Source of the DNA: JAUVUV01 sp964548275
GTDB lineage: Bacteria > Gemmatimonadota > Glassbacteria > GWA2-58-10
Direction of reading: 5' to 3'
DNA length: 64,000 bases
NCBI GenBank assembly: GCA_964548275.1
Contig: CAZJQI010000006.1
Location: 1 to 64,000, forward strand
Shown here: one piece after another, positions 50,483-59,853 of the stretch
Layout: each line of letters opens with the position of its first letter
Numbering within the stretch: the stretch's first letter is position 1
Notes under the pieces: generated by a model
Told to the model about the DNA's origin: nothing
The model's input: the letters and a program-made list of their open reading frames with translations, nothing else
Database searches by the model: none
Translations under genes and position numbers: made by a program

Positions 50483-53400
50483 TCATTTTGATTCGTCTTT
50501 TTCGCGTTTCAGCGGTTTGGTCGGGAAACTGATAATAAAAGTCGAGCCCCAGCCAGCTTTCGTCTTGACCGCGATTGTTCCGCCGAGGGTTTCCATAATT
50601 GAGCGGGAAAGCGGAAGACCCATTCCCATTCCCTCAGTCGGGTGGGTACCCTTTGTCTTGGTGCTGAAAAAGGGCTCGAAAATATGCGGCAAAACATCAT
50701 CCGGGATACCGGGTCCGGTATCGTTTACCCAGAGCTCGAGTCGTCCTGTAGATTTCGTGCAGCCGATTGTTAGCCTGCCGCCGTGAGGCATAGCTTGAAC
50801 GGCGTTGAGAATAACATTATAAAGAACCTGGGTTACCTGATTGACAGAGAGTTTCAATTTCGCACCGTTTTTACCCATCTCGTTCTGAACAACAATTTTC
50901 CGCCGGCTGATCTGGGGTTCGAGCATTTTCAGCACATTACCCACGGCATCCGCCAGATTTACCTGTTGTACCTCCCTGGCCGAAGGTTTGTACAGATTGT
51001 AGAGCTGGGTGATAATCCCTGTCACCCGGTCGATTTCGCTGTCCATGAGATCGAGATAAGAACGGTCCGGGTGCTTGGCGGAGATGGATTTCTTGAGTAT
51101 GAAAAGCGAATTTTTTATCGAGCCAAGCGGGTTATTGATCTCATGGGCCACCCCGGCCGCCAGCCGGCCTGCAGCGGCCATTTTCTCAGACTGGATCAGT
51201 TGCTCCCGCAGTTCCCGGTTCTGGATTAAAGAGGCCAGCGAGGCGCCAACATGTTTGACAAGGTCCCATTCGAAGGGTAGAAAACTGGCCTCGTTTATGC
51301 AGGAGAAAATCCGTAAAAATCCCCGATTGACACCCCCTATCTGTATCAGACTCTCCAGGTTGTTTTCCTTGTCGTATTTGCAGTTTTCGATAATCATCTG
51401 ATTGCCGTCGAGGTTTATCAGGATGACCTTCTTCTCCGGCTTATTTAACGCATTCCGGATATGAGATGCACAGGAATATAAAGTTTCCTCCAGCTTCTGT
51501 TCCCTGTCGAACTCATCCCGTATTTTATAGAAGCAAGTCAGTTCCCTGAGCCTCTCCTGTAATCTCAGCTCGGAACGCCTCAGAGCAGCGGTACTTTGGG
51601 CTACCCGTACCTCCAGGCTGTCGCGTTCTTTCCGCAGCTCCTCTTCCATCCGAGTTCTTTCCAGGGCATTGATAAAAATTTCTCCCACCATTCTGAGAAG
51701 GACGATGCTTTCCTCCTCCCAGGATTTTTCCTTACTCACCGTACAAAACCCTAGAAAGCCAACCACTGAATCGCGAAAGATTATGGGAACGGCAATAAGC
51801 GATTTAATCGCTTGAGCCAGCAGTATTTCCTTCTCTGCTTTCGCCTCGGGGGGGAGGTCGTCTACTCTCGGTATATGAACGGCTTCTCTTTTATTCAAAA
51901 AACGATCCGCCCACCATGAAAAGGTCTCGATCTGCAGTTCTTTCAATTCTTCTATCTGTGGCTTGATTCCGTCAGCGCACCACTCGTGGGTATTGCTCAC
52001 CTTTGTTCCGTCATCTGAACGCAGGAACAGGCAGCTGCGGTCAACGCCGTCAAACTCGCCGATCGCTTTCAGCGCCTGCTCGATACCCTGGTCAATCTCT
52101 TCATGTCTGAGATTGATAAATTTGGTTGATATTGTGGTGATAAGAAACTCGAACTCCACTCGTTTGCGCAGAGCTGCTTCCGCCCGCTTGATATCCGAAA
52201 TGTCCATAACGCTTACCAGCAGGTTGACGAATTTCGATCTCCCGGTCGGAACGTAAGTCCTCTTGAGAACATTTAAACGCCTTCCATCCAGGGTACCGTT
52301 AACAGTCTCGGTTTCGATCTCTTCCTTCCCCTCGGACAGGGCAATAATCACTTCCTTGAATGCCGGCAGGGTTTCGGGCAAGAAGACCTTGTCGGCCGAG
52401 GCCAGCAGTTCTTTCTTGCTCTTTGCGCCGTAAAGCTTTAGCGCAGTACTATTTACATCGAGTACTTTTATCAGTCCGGCAGCCTTTTGCACGAACTCCG
52501 GGTGTTGGTCCACGTACTTGCGGAAATCCTTGACACCCCAGGCTTTCAACTTCTCAAACTCCGCTTTCACCCCGGAAAAATCCTCTTCCCAGATCGCTAC
52601 CGCAGCCGAATGGAAGATGGTGCGGAAACGCTCCTCACTCTCGCGAAGGGCCGCCTCAGCCCTTTTGCGCTCGGTGATGTCGGTTACAACCGCCACGGTA
52701 CCCCTGAACTCCCTCTTTTCGCCTGACAGCGGGTAAGGAGAGATGAGGAGGTGAATCTGGCGTTTATCTTTACCGTCTATCACCAGCTCGTAGGAGTCCA
52801 TATCCCCTTTTTGTCTTTTTTGGAAACGCTCCTTTACAACATCCTGATATTTTTCATCCAGGAATACCAACGCATTACTTCTCAGAAGCTCCTCTTTCGT
52901 AAATCCTGTGATCCTGCAAAGCGCGTCATTGACAAAAGTCAGTTTCAAATTCTCATCCACCAACACCAGACCCTCTTTCATCGTTTCCACGACGGTACGG
53001 TAGCTCTCCTCACTTTTACGAAGAGCTTTCTCTGTCCTTTTGCGTACGAGAATTTCCTTTTCCAGCAGCTGGTTTGCCCTGGTTAATTCTGCTGTGCGTT
53101 CCTTAACCAGATCTTCAAGACTGTCCCGGTATTTTTGCAGTTCCTCCTCGACTTTTTTGCGCTGGCTGATATCACGCAACACGCCGGTCAGGCCGCTAAA
53201 ATTTCCCTCATCATCCCGAATGACCCTCCCATATTCCTCAACCCAGTGGAGGCCCCCCTGTTTATCGACAATCCTGAACTGGGTGGGGAATTCCTCGCCT
53301 GTTTCTGCTGTGCGCTGAAAATCTGCAAGAGTGGGTTCTATATCTTCTGGATAGATACATTCCTGGACAGTACGACCGATAATCTCCTCCGGATCGTAGC

Positions 53401-54799
53401 CGTAACGTTTTATCTGGGGACTGACATAGGTAAAAACGCCTTCCGCGTTCACCGAATAAACGATGTCATTTGTGTGTTCAGCCAGGGTCTTGTATTTTTT
53501 TTCGCTCTCTCTGAGCGCCTCTAACGCACGTTTTCGCTCGAGAGTTTCCACTCTCAGTTCTTTATTTATTATCGCCAACTCCGCGGTTCGTTCGTTAACT
53601 CTCTGCTCCAGCTCTTCGCTTGCCTTGCGCAGTGCCTCTTCAGCGCGTTTTCGTTCTGTAATATCCTCGAACAAAAGCGAGTTAAACAGCACCCCGTCAT
53701 TTTCCATCACTCCCAGCTTCAGCCTGAAAAATCTTCCTTGCAGGGCCTTCTCCCTGATACCGACCTCTATATCAAACGGTATCTTGAACTGATCAATGTT
53801 AAAGAGGGACTTGCGAGTGTATATTTTTATCTCGAAGAATTCAGCCTCCCCGGAAAAGGAGGTGAATCCGACATGATTCTGGAAGTCGAAAATTGCGTTG
53901 GAATCTATCAATTCAAGCTCAGGAGCCATCTTACCCGTATGCAAATTTTTTAGCTTTCTGCGTATCCTGCCCCCGATACGTTCCACTATGACCTGGTATT
54001 CTGTATCAGGTTCAAGTGACTCGTCTGTGGTGACCAGGTCCGCGACCTGCCGCTGGATAACGGCGGCCGTATTATCGCAGCTCCCGGTACAGATAGAATA
54101 GCCGACCAAGTCCGGCAGGGTTTCCTCATAGCCTGAACCGGCGGAAATAATCAGTGATAGGTCTTTGATAAGATTTTCATTTTTCGATGTTTTTATTTTA
54201 TAGGATATTTTGATGTCTTCCTCTGGCCCGCCGTACTCTTCCGCAGCAATCAAATAACAGTCCTGTTTATCTTCAAAGTGCTGATCGTGGATTATTTTTA
54301 CCACCCCATTCTCCTCGGTAATTCTCCAGTTGTTCTTATCAGTTGTTCTAAAGGCTATCCATTCTTTTCCTATTCGCTCTTTTGAATTCGGGCCTTTGTA
54401 TCTCAAACACCAGCGCCGACCATTTTCATAAGGCAAACCGCGGAGAGTCTCCACGCGCCTGAGATAATCCTCGATTTTCTTAAAATCCCCGTGCTGGAGA
54501 AAATCGCGAATGTGTCTTTTCCGGTCAGCAAACTCAACCACACTTTTAGTCAGATGTGCGAAATTACCTGAATAGCCAACAGCTCTCCAGCGCTCGTCCA
54601 GGTAAAGTTCGGGCATGCCGACTGTGGCCCGGAATAAATGAATCTCTTTGGAAAGCTTGAACATCCTTTGTTGCTTCTCGAGGCCTATCCTTTCGGCCTG
54701 TTGAAGGCGCTGTTCGATTTTACGCGCCCTGACAAGCTTGGCCTCGAGTTGGGCTACCCTTTGCTCCAGTTCTTTTATCTTTTTACTTTTATCGGGCAT
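50483..54799 (-). CDS. Soluble multi-PAS/GAF sensor histidine kinase
   Basis: 1438 residues without a membrane segment. An N-terminal coiled coil (1-50) and a first PAS-like part surround a beta-rich insert (about 130-330, ISYKIKTSKNENLIKDLSLI to HVGFTSFSGEAEFFEIKIY) that resembles a concanavalin-like jelly roll. Then come PAS domains near 430-550, 610-735 and 745-880, linked by FEDITERKRAEEAL, LRDISQRKKVEEEL and VVTDITERKRAEAAL, and a GAF domain (about 890-1055). The H-box AAGVAHEINNPLGSIKNSLF (about 1225) and an ATPase domain with NVILNAVQAMP, NDTGPGIPDD and GMGMGLPLSRSIMETLGG finish it. AGGAGG precedes the ATG. The likely partner is the response regulator 500 bp upstream. Confidence 0.95.
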   Translation of the reverse strand: MPDKSKKIKELEQRVAQLEAKLVRARKIEQRLQQAERIGLEKQQRMFKLSKEIHLFRATVGMPELYLDERWRAVGYSGNFAHLTKSVVEFADRKRHIRDFLQHGDFKKIEDYLRRVETLRGLPYENGRRWCLRYKGPNSKERIGKEWIAFRTTDKNNWRITEENGVVKIIHDQHFEDKQDCYLIAAEEYGGPEEDIKISYKIKTSKNENLIKDLSLIISAGSGYEETLPDLVGYSICTGSCDNTAAVIQRQVADLVTTDESLEPDTEYQVIVERIGGRIRRKLKNLHTGKMAPELELIDSNAIFDFQNHVGFTSFSGEAEFFEIKIYTRKSLFNIDQFKIPFDIEVGIREKALQGRFFRLKLGVMENDGVLFNSLLFEDITERKRAEEALRKASEELEQRVNERTAELAIINKELRVETLERKRALEALRESEKKYKTLAEHTNDIVYSVNAEGVFTYVSPQIKRYGYDPEEIIGRTVQECIYPEDIEPTLADFQRTAETGEEFPTQFRIVDKQGGLHWVEEYGRVIRDDEGNFSGLTGVLRDISQRKKVEEELQKYRDSLEDLVKERTAELTRANQLLEKEILVRKRTEKALRKSEESYRTVVETMKEGLVLVDENLKLTFVNDALCRITGFTKEELLRSNALVFLDEKYQDVVKERFQKRQKGDMDSYELVIDGKDKRQIHLLISPYPLSGEKREFRGTVAVVTDITERKRAEAALRESEERFRTIFHSAAVAIWEEDFSGVKAEFEKLKAWGVKDFRKYVDQHPEFVQKAAGLIKVLDVNSTALKLYGAKSKKELLASADKVFLPETLPAFKEVIIALSEGKEEIETETVNGTLDGRRLNVLKRTYVPTGRSKFVNLLVSVMDISDIKRAEAALRKRVEFEFLITTISTKFINLRHEEIDQGIEQALKAIGEFDGVDRSCLFLRSDDGTKVSNTHEWCADGIKPQIEELKELQIETFSWWADRFLNKREAVHIPRVDDLPPEAKAEKEILLAQAIKSLIAVPIIFRDSVVGFLGFCTVSKEKSWEEESIVLLRMVGEIFINALERTRMEEELRKERDSLEVRVAQSTAALRRSELRLQERLRELTCFYKIRDEFDREQKLEETLYSCASHIRNALNKPEKKVILINLDGNQMIIENCKYDKENNLESLIQIGGVNRGFLRIFSCINEASFLPFEWDLVKHVGASLASLIQNRELREQLIQSEKMAAAGRLAAGVAHEINNPLGSIKNSLFILKKSISAKHPDRSYLDLMDSEIDRVTGIITQLYNLYKPSAREVQQVNLADAVGNVLKMLEPQISRRKIVVQNEMGKNGAKLKLSVNQVTQVLYNVILNAVQAMPHGGRLTIGCTKSTGRLELWVNDTGPGIPDDVLPHIFEPFFSTKTKGTHPTEGMGMGLPLSRSIMETLGGTIAVKTKAGWGSTFIISFPTKPLKREKDESK

Positions 54800-55301
54800 A
54801 GGCTGCCTCCTGCGATCTGTTCCAGAACCGGCTTGAAATGCGACCCAACCGCAAAGCTAATTCACTGGTCCCGAACTGAATAGGTGTTTTAATACGCTGG
54901 CCTTATTTTCCAACACTCTTCGTCCTTGCTAATAAATAAAATCTTGCAGATAATTTTTCGCTGTATCCTGGGAATTAAAAAATCTTTTTCATCAAAACAA
55001 ACGACCTCGAAAAATATTAGAAACTACCGAATCGGGGGGAACTAGGTGAGGACTTTTCCAGAATCAAAAAAGCGAATTGTATCACTACGCTGGTATCTAT
55101 TCCGGGAAAGAAAACCTCTGATTGGAAGAATGGTTCACAGTGGCGTAAAACATCAGGGAAAAACTGCTGCGAGCGGAGAAATATTCTCCTCCTGCCGTTT
55201 ATACTTTGTCGAAACGGGAAAGACAACCGGTAAAAGAACGGAAAATTCCATTGTGGCCGCAACAGTTTTTCCGATAACTAACAACCGGCACCCGGAACGT
55301 T
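54800..55301. other. Intergenic region between response regulator and kinase genes
   Basis: 500 bp between two genes on the minus strand. Short open frames on either strand show no recognisable protein and overlap each other. It may hold a separate promoter for the kinase, but nothing definite is seen. Confidence 0.4.
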
Positions 55302-55919
55302 CTAAATCTCGCTGGAGGCTCTCTTTGGTTTGCGTCCCCTGGTTCTGCGCTGTCTGGGAGACTGATACAGGCTGCGGATCATGTCCATCAGGGTATTCAT
55401 ATCAACCGGCTTGGCCAGGCATTCATCCGCACCGGCCTCCCGGGCTCTTTGGAACATCACCTCGTCAGGATATCCTGTAACAACAATAATCCTGGTCTGA
55501 TCACCACCTTTACGGGCCCTGGAATCATGGCAAACCCTGAACCCGTCGATTCCCGGCATGACCAGATCAAGCACTAGAACATCAGGCTCGAATTCACCAA
55601 TCATCCTGCCCGCCTCGTAACCGTCGCCAGCCTCCTTGACATTGAACGCAGGTTCTTTCTGAAGGGCGCCGACCAGGCTCTTACGGAATGAATCCTCGTC
55701 ATCGATCACCAGAACTTTTATCGGTGATATCTTATCGGTCGGCGGCAGAGGAAAACCACGTTCTTTGAGAAATTCAAGCACATCATGGCGGCGGAATCGC
55801 TTGTGCCCGCCGGGGGTAGAGGCAAACTTGATCTGTTTCCGGAAACACCAGGATCTTACAGTATCAGGAGACACGCCACAGAGCTCTGCGAGTTCTCTAG
55901 GAGTAAGTAAATCTTTCAT
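55302..55919 (-). CDS. Response regulator with N-terminal MerR/excisionase-type HTH domain
   Basis: The order is reversed compared with common response regulators: residues 1-55 are a winged-helix/excisionase-like HTH (LLTPRELAELCGVSPDTVRS through GGHKRFRRHDVLEFL, as in MerR/BldC), followed by a receiver domain from about 66. The receiver has IDDEDS (Asp73/74), the phosphoacceptor Asp118 in LVLDLVMPGIDG, Thr in VVTGYPDE and Lys in CLAKPVD. The basic tail (RQRRTRGRKPKRASSEI) could touch DNA. GAGGG precedes the ATG. It sits upstream of the histidine kinase gene and is probably its partner. Confidence 0.93.
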   Translation of the reverse strand: MKDLLTPRELAELCGVSPDTVRSWCFRKQIKFASTPGGHKRFRRHDVLEFLKERGFPLPPTDKISPIKVLVIDDEDSFRKSLVGALQKEPAFNVKEAGDGYEAGRMIGEFEPDVLVLDLVMPGIDGFRVCHDSRARKGGDQTRIIVVTGYPDEVMFQRAREAGADECLAKPVDMNTLMDMIRSLYQSPRQRRTRGRKPKRASSEI

Positions 55920-56416
55920 CGTTTTATCCCTCTATTTTATATCTGTTTATAATTTTTAACCTAAAAATCGTTGCTTGTCAAGAAACGGTTTCCAAAAAGT
56001 TCTGTCAGGCGCCAGGTTAGGGCATGCCCGGACAGGCCCGAAATCGGGCAGAAGTATTCCTATAATAGCTTAAAATCAAAATTTTTGCAATCTAATTATC
56101 ATGAGTTTATTTAACAGGGTGCGTGACAGGAGCATTTTTATACTATTTCGCTATCTTCTCCCTGCATGCAAATTCCGGAATCATTTCACACCAGCTTACA
56201 AGTCTGCACAACAAGGCGTTGCTGTATTCTTAGCTTTCAGCTTGCTCTCCTGCCAAAGGCGGCAAAGATGATTGCTTGCCTGGCGCGGCTTGCAGCGGGA
56301 AAGAATCAGCTGTCAGGAGGGTTTTTCAACTCATTTTGCGGCCGAGAAACTGAAAAATCACCTTTATGTGGGAGCATGCGGTCCGGGATAAAGGCGACAG
56401 AAAAGGTATAAAATTG
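55920..56416. other. Intergenic region upstream of the response regulator
   Basis: About 500 bp between minus-strand genes. A compact set of palindromes at 56002-56049 (CTGTC…GACAG enclosing GGGCATGCCC, then GCCCGAAATCGGGC) lies about 80 bp upstream of the response regulator start. The open frame at 56166-56411 is not recognisable. Confidence 0.5.
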
Positions 56417-58024
56417 CTACCGGCCCTGTTTTTTCCTCGGTACACCCTGGATATCGAACTCGATCCCTTCTTTCCAGGGGCGCACCCCGGCATGGGAAAG
56501 GATCGCCCCTTGTTCGCGAAGTAGCTCCTGGAGCTCGGGCACGGGGATCTCATCCACCTCGCAGTTGTATTTATTACTCAGATCGGCCGCCACGCCCGCG
56601 GCATGGCCCATGATCATGAAAACAGGCTCAATGCGGAGAGTCCCATAGCCCACATGGCTGGCACACACACCGCAGGAGACCAGCAGATTCCTGACCCACA
56701 CCGGTGTCATGATAAAATAAGGAATCTGATACGGCCTGCAGGGCTTGATAAAAAATCCCTCTTTCCAGGGGTATCCCGGCCTGAGCTGGCCGGTGGCGTG
56801 GGAGGCCATCGGGTAGCTGCCCATACCAACCACGTTTTCTTTCAGAGTGTCGCTGAGCGCATCCTTTTCGCTGAAAGTGTAAATACCGTGAAGGCGTCTG
56901 GCTTCCCTGACGTAGATCTGAAACGGCAGGTGCCGGTTGTCGGCAAATTCATCCTTTGCCGGGTAGAAGCGATTGAACTGGCTGCGCAACTGTGCGGGAA
57001 TTCCGGGATCGTCACGCAGGAATTTCCAGAGACCCAGGATATGCTCCATATGCCTTTTTTCAATCTCCAGGCGCTCCTCATCAGTAGCCTCCGGATAGTT
57101 CTGGCTGGCGCCGATCAGGTCCGTGGAAAGCCAGCAGAAACAGTTATTGTCTATATCGTACTTACGGTTGGGCAGTGGGCTGAAAATCATGAAATCCTTG
57201 AACGTAAGCTTGCCTTTAGCCCGGATAAAATCGTAGAGTAATCTATATTGTCCGGGGTCAAAGTTTTCCGGTTCCGGCCACTCGGCGCTGTTTTCGGCGC
57301 TGTCTGTGAGGCAGAGACGGTAGGTGTAGGCCTGAATCAGGCTGTCTCCTGCCCCAGTGCCGCCGGGCAGTGGTTCCCGGCTCTGGTGGTCCTGATAGAT
57401 ATGGCCGGCGAGTTTTTCTCCGAGCACCTTGCGGCTCTCTCTGCCCAGATAAAATGGTGCGCCAGCCTCGGCGAAAAGGTCTCCGGTGTAGGTGGCGTCA
57501 ATATATACCAATCCCCCGATCTCTTTCTGCTGGCCTGTTTTCCTGTGGCGGACAGTTACACTCTCTATCTTGTTCAGTTCAGCGTGGCAGTCGGCCAGAA
57601 GCCAGCCCCGGAGCACCTCGATTCTTTCTGCCTTGACAAGCTGTTCAAATACCTGTTCGGCTACGTGGGGTTCGAAACGCAGACCATAGTTGCAGCTTCT
57701 GAACTGGTCTGATTCAGGCCCGTAGGTGTTGCGATAATGCGCAGCAATCTTGCGAAAGACCTCTGCCGCAATACCGCCGATATAATCGGGGTTACCGGAG
57801 TCGGTGTTGCCAAGCCCGGAGGCCATCATCCCGCCCAGGTGTTCGTTCTGTGCGATAAGACAGACTTTGGCTCCCTGCCTGGAGGCGGCCACGGCTGCCG
57901 CCACTGCTGAGGGCGTGCCACCCATGACCACTACATCATAAGAGTAGCTGGCAGGGCCTTTTAAACTGCAGCCAGGAAAAACGATTAAAAACAGCGCTAC
58001 GACTGATTTTACTACTTTTGCCAT
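56417..58024 (-). CDS. FAD-dependent oxidoreductase (FAD_oxidored family), lipoprotein
   Basis: 535 residues. A signal with a lipobox (VVALFLIVFPGC, Cys about 19) is followed by the FAD-binding Rossmann start YDVVVMGGTPSAVAAAVAAS. The motifs QNEHLGGMMASGLGNTD and YIDATYTGDLFAEAGAPF are typical of the family of exported FAD oxidoreductases seen with glycan-degradation genes. The N-terminal GGTPS replaces GxGxxG. The exact substrate is unknown. I start at 58024 because GAGGG lies 7 bases upstream and the signal begins there; 58120 is longer. It follows the ABC permease gene by 38 bp on the same strand. Confidence 0.88.
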   Translation of the reverse strand: MAKVVKSVVALFLIVFPGCSLKGPASYSYDVVVMGGTPSAVAAAVAASRQGAKVCLIAQNEHLGGMMASGLGNTDSGNPDYIGGIAAEVFRKIAAHYRNTYGPESDQFRSCNYGLRFEPHVAEQVFEQLVKAERIEVLRGWLLADCHAELNKIESVTVRHRKTGQQKEIGGLVYIDATYTGDLFAEAGAPFYLGRESRKVLGEKLAGHIYQDHQSREPLPGGTGAGDSLIQAYTYRLCLTDSAENSAEWPEPENFDPGQYRLLYDFIRAKGKLTFKDFMIFSPLPNRKYDIDNNCFCWLSTDLIGASQNYPEATDEERLEIEKRHMEHILGLWKFLRDDPGIPAQLRSQFNRFYPAKDEFADNRHLPFQIYVREARRLHGIYTFSEKDALSDTLKENVVGMGSYPMASHATGQLRPGYPWKEGFFIKPCRPYQIPYFIMTPVWVRNLLVSCGVCASHVGYGTLRIEPVFMIMGHAAGVAADLSNKYNCEVDEIPVPELQELLREQGAILSHAGVRPWKEGIEFDIQGVPRKKQGR

Positions 58025-58062
58025 TTCATCCCTCGAATTACAGAAAGCCTGGTCAACAGCAA

Positions 58063-58857
58063 TTAGACCACGATTCGCCTGCGCAGCATTTTCACCACGA
58101 GGGGCCAAAAAAGCGCACAATAAGCGAAAAGAACAGCCAGATTAACAGCCAGCCCTGGGTCGAAGTGTCCCGTGCAGCAGGCGCGCATCAGAGCTACCAG
58201 GTGAGTCATGGGCAGGGCCAGAGCAAAGTCATAAAGGCCCCGGGGAAGTTCGCTAAGCGGGAAAAAGGCTCCACTGAAAAAAAACATCGGCGTGACCACA
58301 CCGGTGAGGTAGAAGTTGAAATTATTGATTTCTTTAACCCGGCTAGTGACCAGAATGCCGAGCAGCGCAAATACCATTCCTCCCAGAAAGCCCAGCGGCA
58401 CAACCAGGAGAGCCCACCAGGAACCGACCAGCCCGAAGCTGGCGACCACCAGCAACACCCCGAAACTGAACATCGAACATTTGGAGGCGACCCAGAGCAC
58501 CTCGCCCACAACCATTTCCACAAAGGAAACCGGGCTTGCCAGGATCGCCTCGTATATTTTCTCGTATTCCATTCGGATAAAAGTGCCGTAGGTTGTTTCG
58601 AAACTGGCGGACCACATGGGCGAGGCAGCGATCATCCCGGGGGCGAGAAACGCAGCGTAAGACATACCCTGTATGAGTTTCATGTAGGCCGCCAGGCCCA
58701 CCCCCAGCGCCAGAATCACCATCAGCGGCTCCAGGAACGGTGGCAGCATATTGGCCAGGAAAAACTTGAAGTATACCCGCTGATGCCGTCGCCAGACCGA
58801 AAAAATCCTTCCCATCGAGGGCGGGGCCACAGGCAAATCGAAAGCCGCATCATTCAT
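58063..58857 (-). CDS. ABC-2 type permease (NodJ-like)
   Basis: 264 residues with about six membrane segments (VILALGVGLAAYMKLI, FLAPGMIAASPMWSASF, SFGVLLVVASFGLV, LLVVPLGFLGGMVFALLGIL, GVVTPMFFFSGAFFPL, LAVLFAYCALFWPLVV). The segment FETTYGTFIRMEYEKIYEAI matches the NodJ/DrrB type of exporter permease. Partner of the ATPase gene, with which it overlaps by 8 bp (the ATPase stop lies within the permease start, ATGAATGA). Substrate unknown: NodIJ-like systems export lipo-oligosaccharides, DrrAB-like systems export drugs or glycolipids. Confidence 0.93.
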   Translation of the reverse strand: MNDAAFDLPVAPPSMGRIFSVWRRHQRVYFKFFLANMLPPFLEPLMVILALGVGLAAYMKLIQGMSYAAFLAPGMIAASPMWSASFETTYGTFIRMEYEKIYEAILASPVSFVEMVVGEVLWVASKCSMFSFGVLLVVASFGLVGSWWALLVVPLGFLGGMVFALLGILVTSRVKEINNFNFYLTGVVTPMFFFSGAFFPLSELPRGLYDFALALPMTHLVALMRACCTGHFDPGLAVNLAVLFAYCALFWPLVVKMLRRRIVV

Positions 58858-59761
58858 CGATCAGTCTCTTTCCTGTAAGCTTGAGGAACAGATCCTCCAG
58901 ATTCGCCGGGCGCAGGATTCCTTTTCTACTGTTATCCAGGTAGGGAACTGCCGAGAAGGCACTTTCTTCATCGGCCTTGAAAAACACACGGTCTCCGTAG
59001 TAATCGAATTCCAGATTTGTAAGCTTCCAGGTATCGGCCAGGTTGCACCGGTCCACCTCAAGGACAAACCTCGGCAGGTGAGCCACGACCAGCTTACCTG
59101 GCGCTCCTGTATGCAGGATTTTACCCCGGTCCATGATAACCAGCCGGTCGCAGAGCCGTTCGGCTTCATCCATGTAATGGGTGGTGAGCACTACTGTCAC
59201 GCCCTGTCCGGTCAGCCTGCGCAGCAAGGCCCATATCTGGTGGCGGGCCTGGGGATCGAGCCCGGTGGTGGGTTCATCGAGAATCACAAGCCGCGGTTCA
59301 TGAACCAGGGCCCGAAGGATAGTCAAACGCCGCTTCATGCCTCCGGAAAGCTGCTTGATCCTGGCGCGGGCTTTCTGTGTAAGCTCCATGAAATCGAGAA
59401 ATTCATCGATACGCTCTTTTAGCTTGCCTATGTTAATTCCGTAATAGCTGGCATAAACCTCAAGGTTCTCCCGCACGGTCAGCTCCAGGTCCAGGTTGTT
59501 TGTCTGCTGAACCACCCCGATCACCTGGCGCAGGCGGACACCATCCCGGGCCGGGTCAAGGCCGAATACTTCGAGTGTGCCGGAAGTGCGGGGGCTGAAA
59601 TTATAAAGCATGCGCATGGTCGAGGTTTTGCCCGCACCGTTCGGGCCGAGGATCCCGAAACACTCCCCCCGGTAAACCTCGAAATCTATTTCATCGACCG
59701 CGGTGAGTGACCCGAAACATTTTTTCAGACCACGGGCTCGAATCACAGGATTACCGTTCAT
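58850..59761 (-). CDS. ABC transporter ATP-binding protein (NodI/DrrA-like)
   Basis: 303 residues. Walker A GPNGAGKTS (about 37-45), Q-loop VVQQTNN, signature LSGGMKRRL, Walker B LVILDEPTTGLD and the switch His in TTHYMDEAERL are all present. The C-terminal extension (about 215-303) is of the DrrA/NodI type. I start at Met 22 of the longest frame (59761, AGG about 8 bases upstream), where the family normally begins; 59824 is the longer alternative. It forms an overlapping pair with the permease gene downstream. Confidence 0.95.
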   Translation of the reverse strand: MNGNPVIRARGLKKCFGSLTAVDEIDFEVYRGECFGILGPNGAGKTSTMRMLYNFSPRTSGTLEVFGLDPARDGVRLRQVIGVVQQTNNLDLELTVRENLEVYASYYGINIGKLKERIDEFLDFMELTQKARARIKQLSGGMKRRLTILRALVHEPRLVILDEPTTGLDPQARHQIWALLRRLTGQGVTVVLTTHYMDEAERLCDRLVIMDRGKILHTGAPGKLVVAHLPRFVLEVDRCNLADTWKLTNLEFDYYGDRVFFKADEESAFSAVPYLDNSRKGILRPANLEDLFLKLTGKRLIDE

Positions 59762-59853
59762 ACTCAAACCTGAGCTATCCTCCAAAAGGGCGCATCCAGA
59801 AAACGGGATGATTTTTTCATGCAAACCAGCGGCCCGTCCACCGGTTGCAGCGC

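Noticed and set aside
55046..55480. 144-codon plus-strand frame
   Set aside because: Overlaps the end of the response regulator gene in antisense and shows no domain.
56166..56411. 81-codon plus-strand frame upstream of the response regulator
   Set aside because: No recognisable protein pattern, no ribosome-binding site and odd composition.
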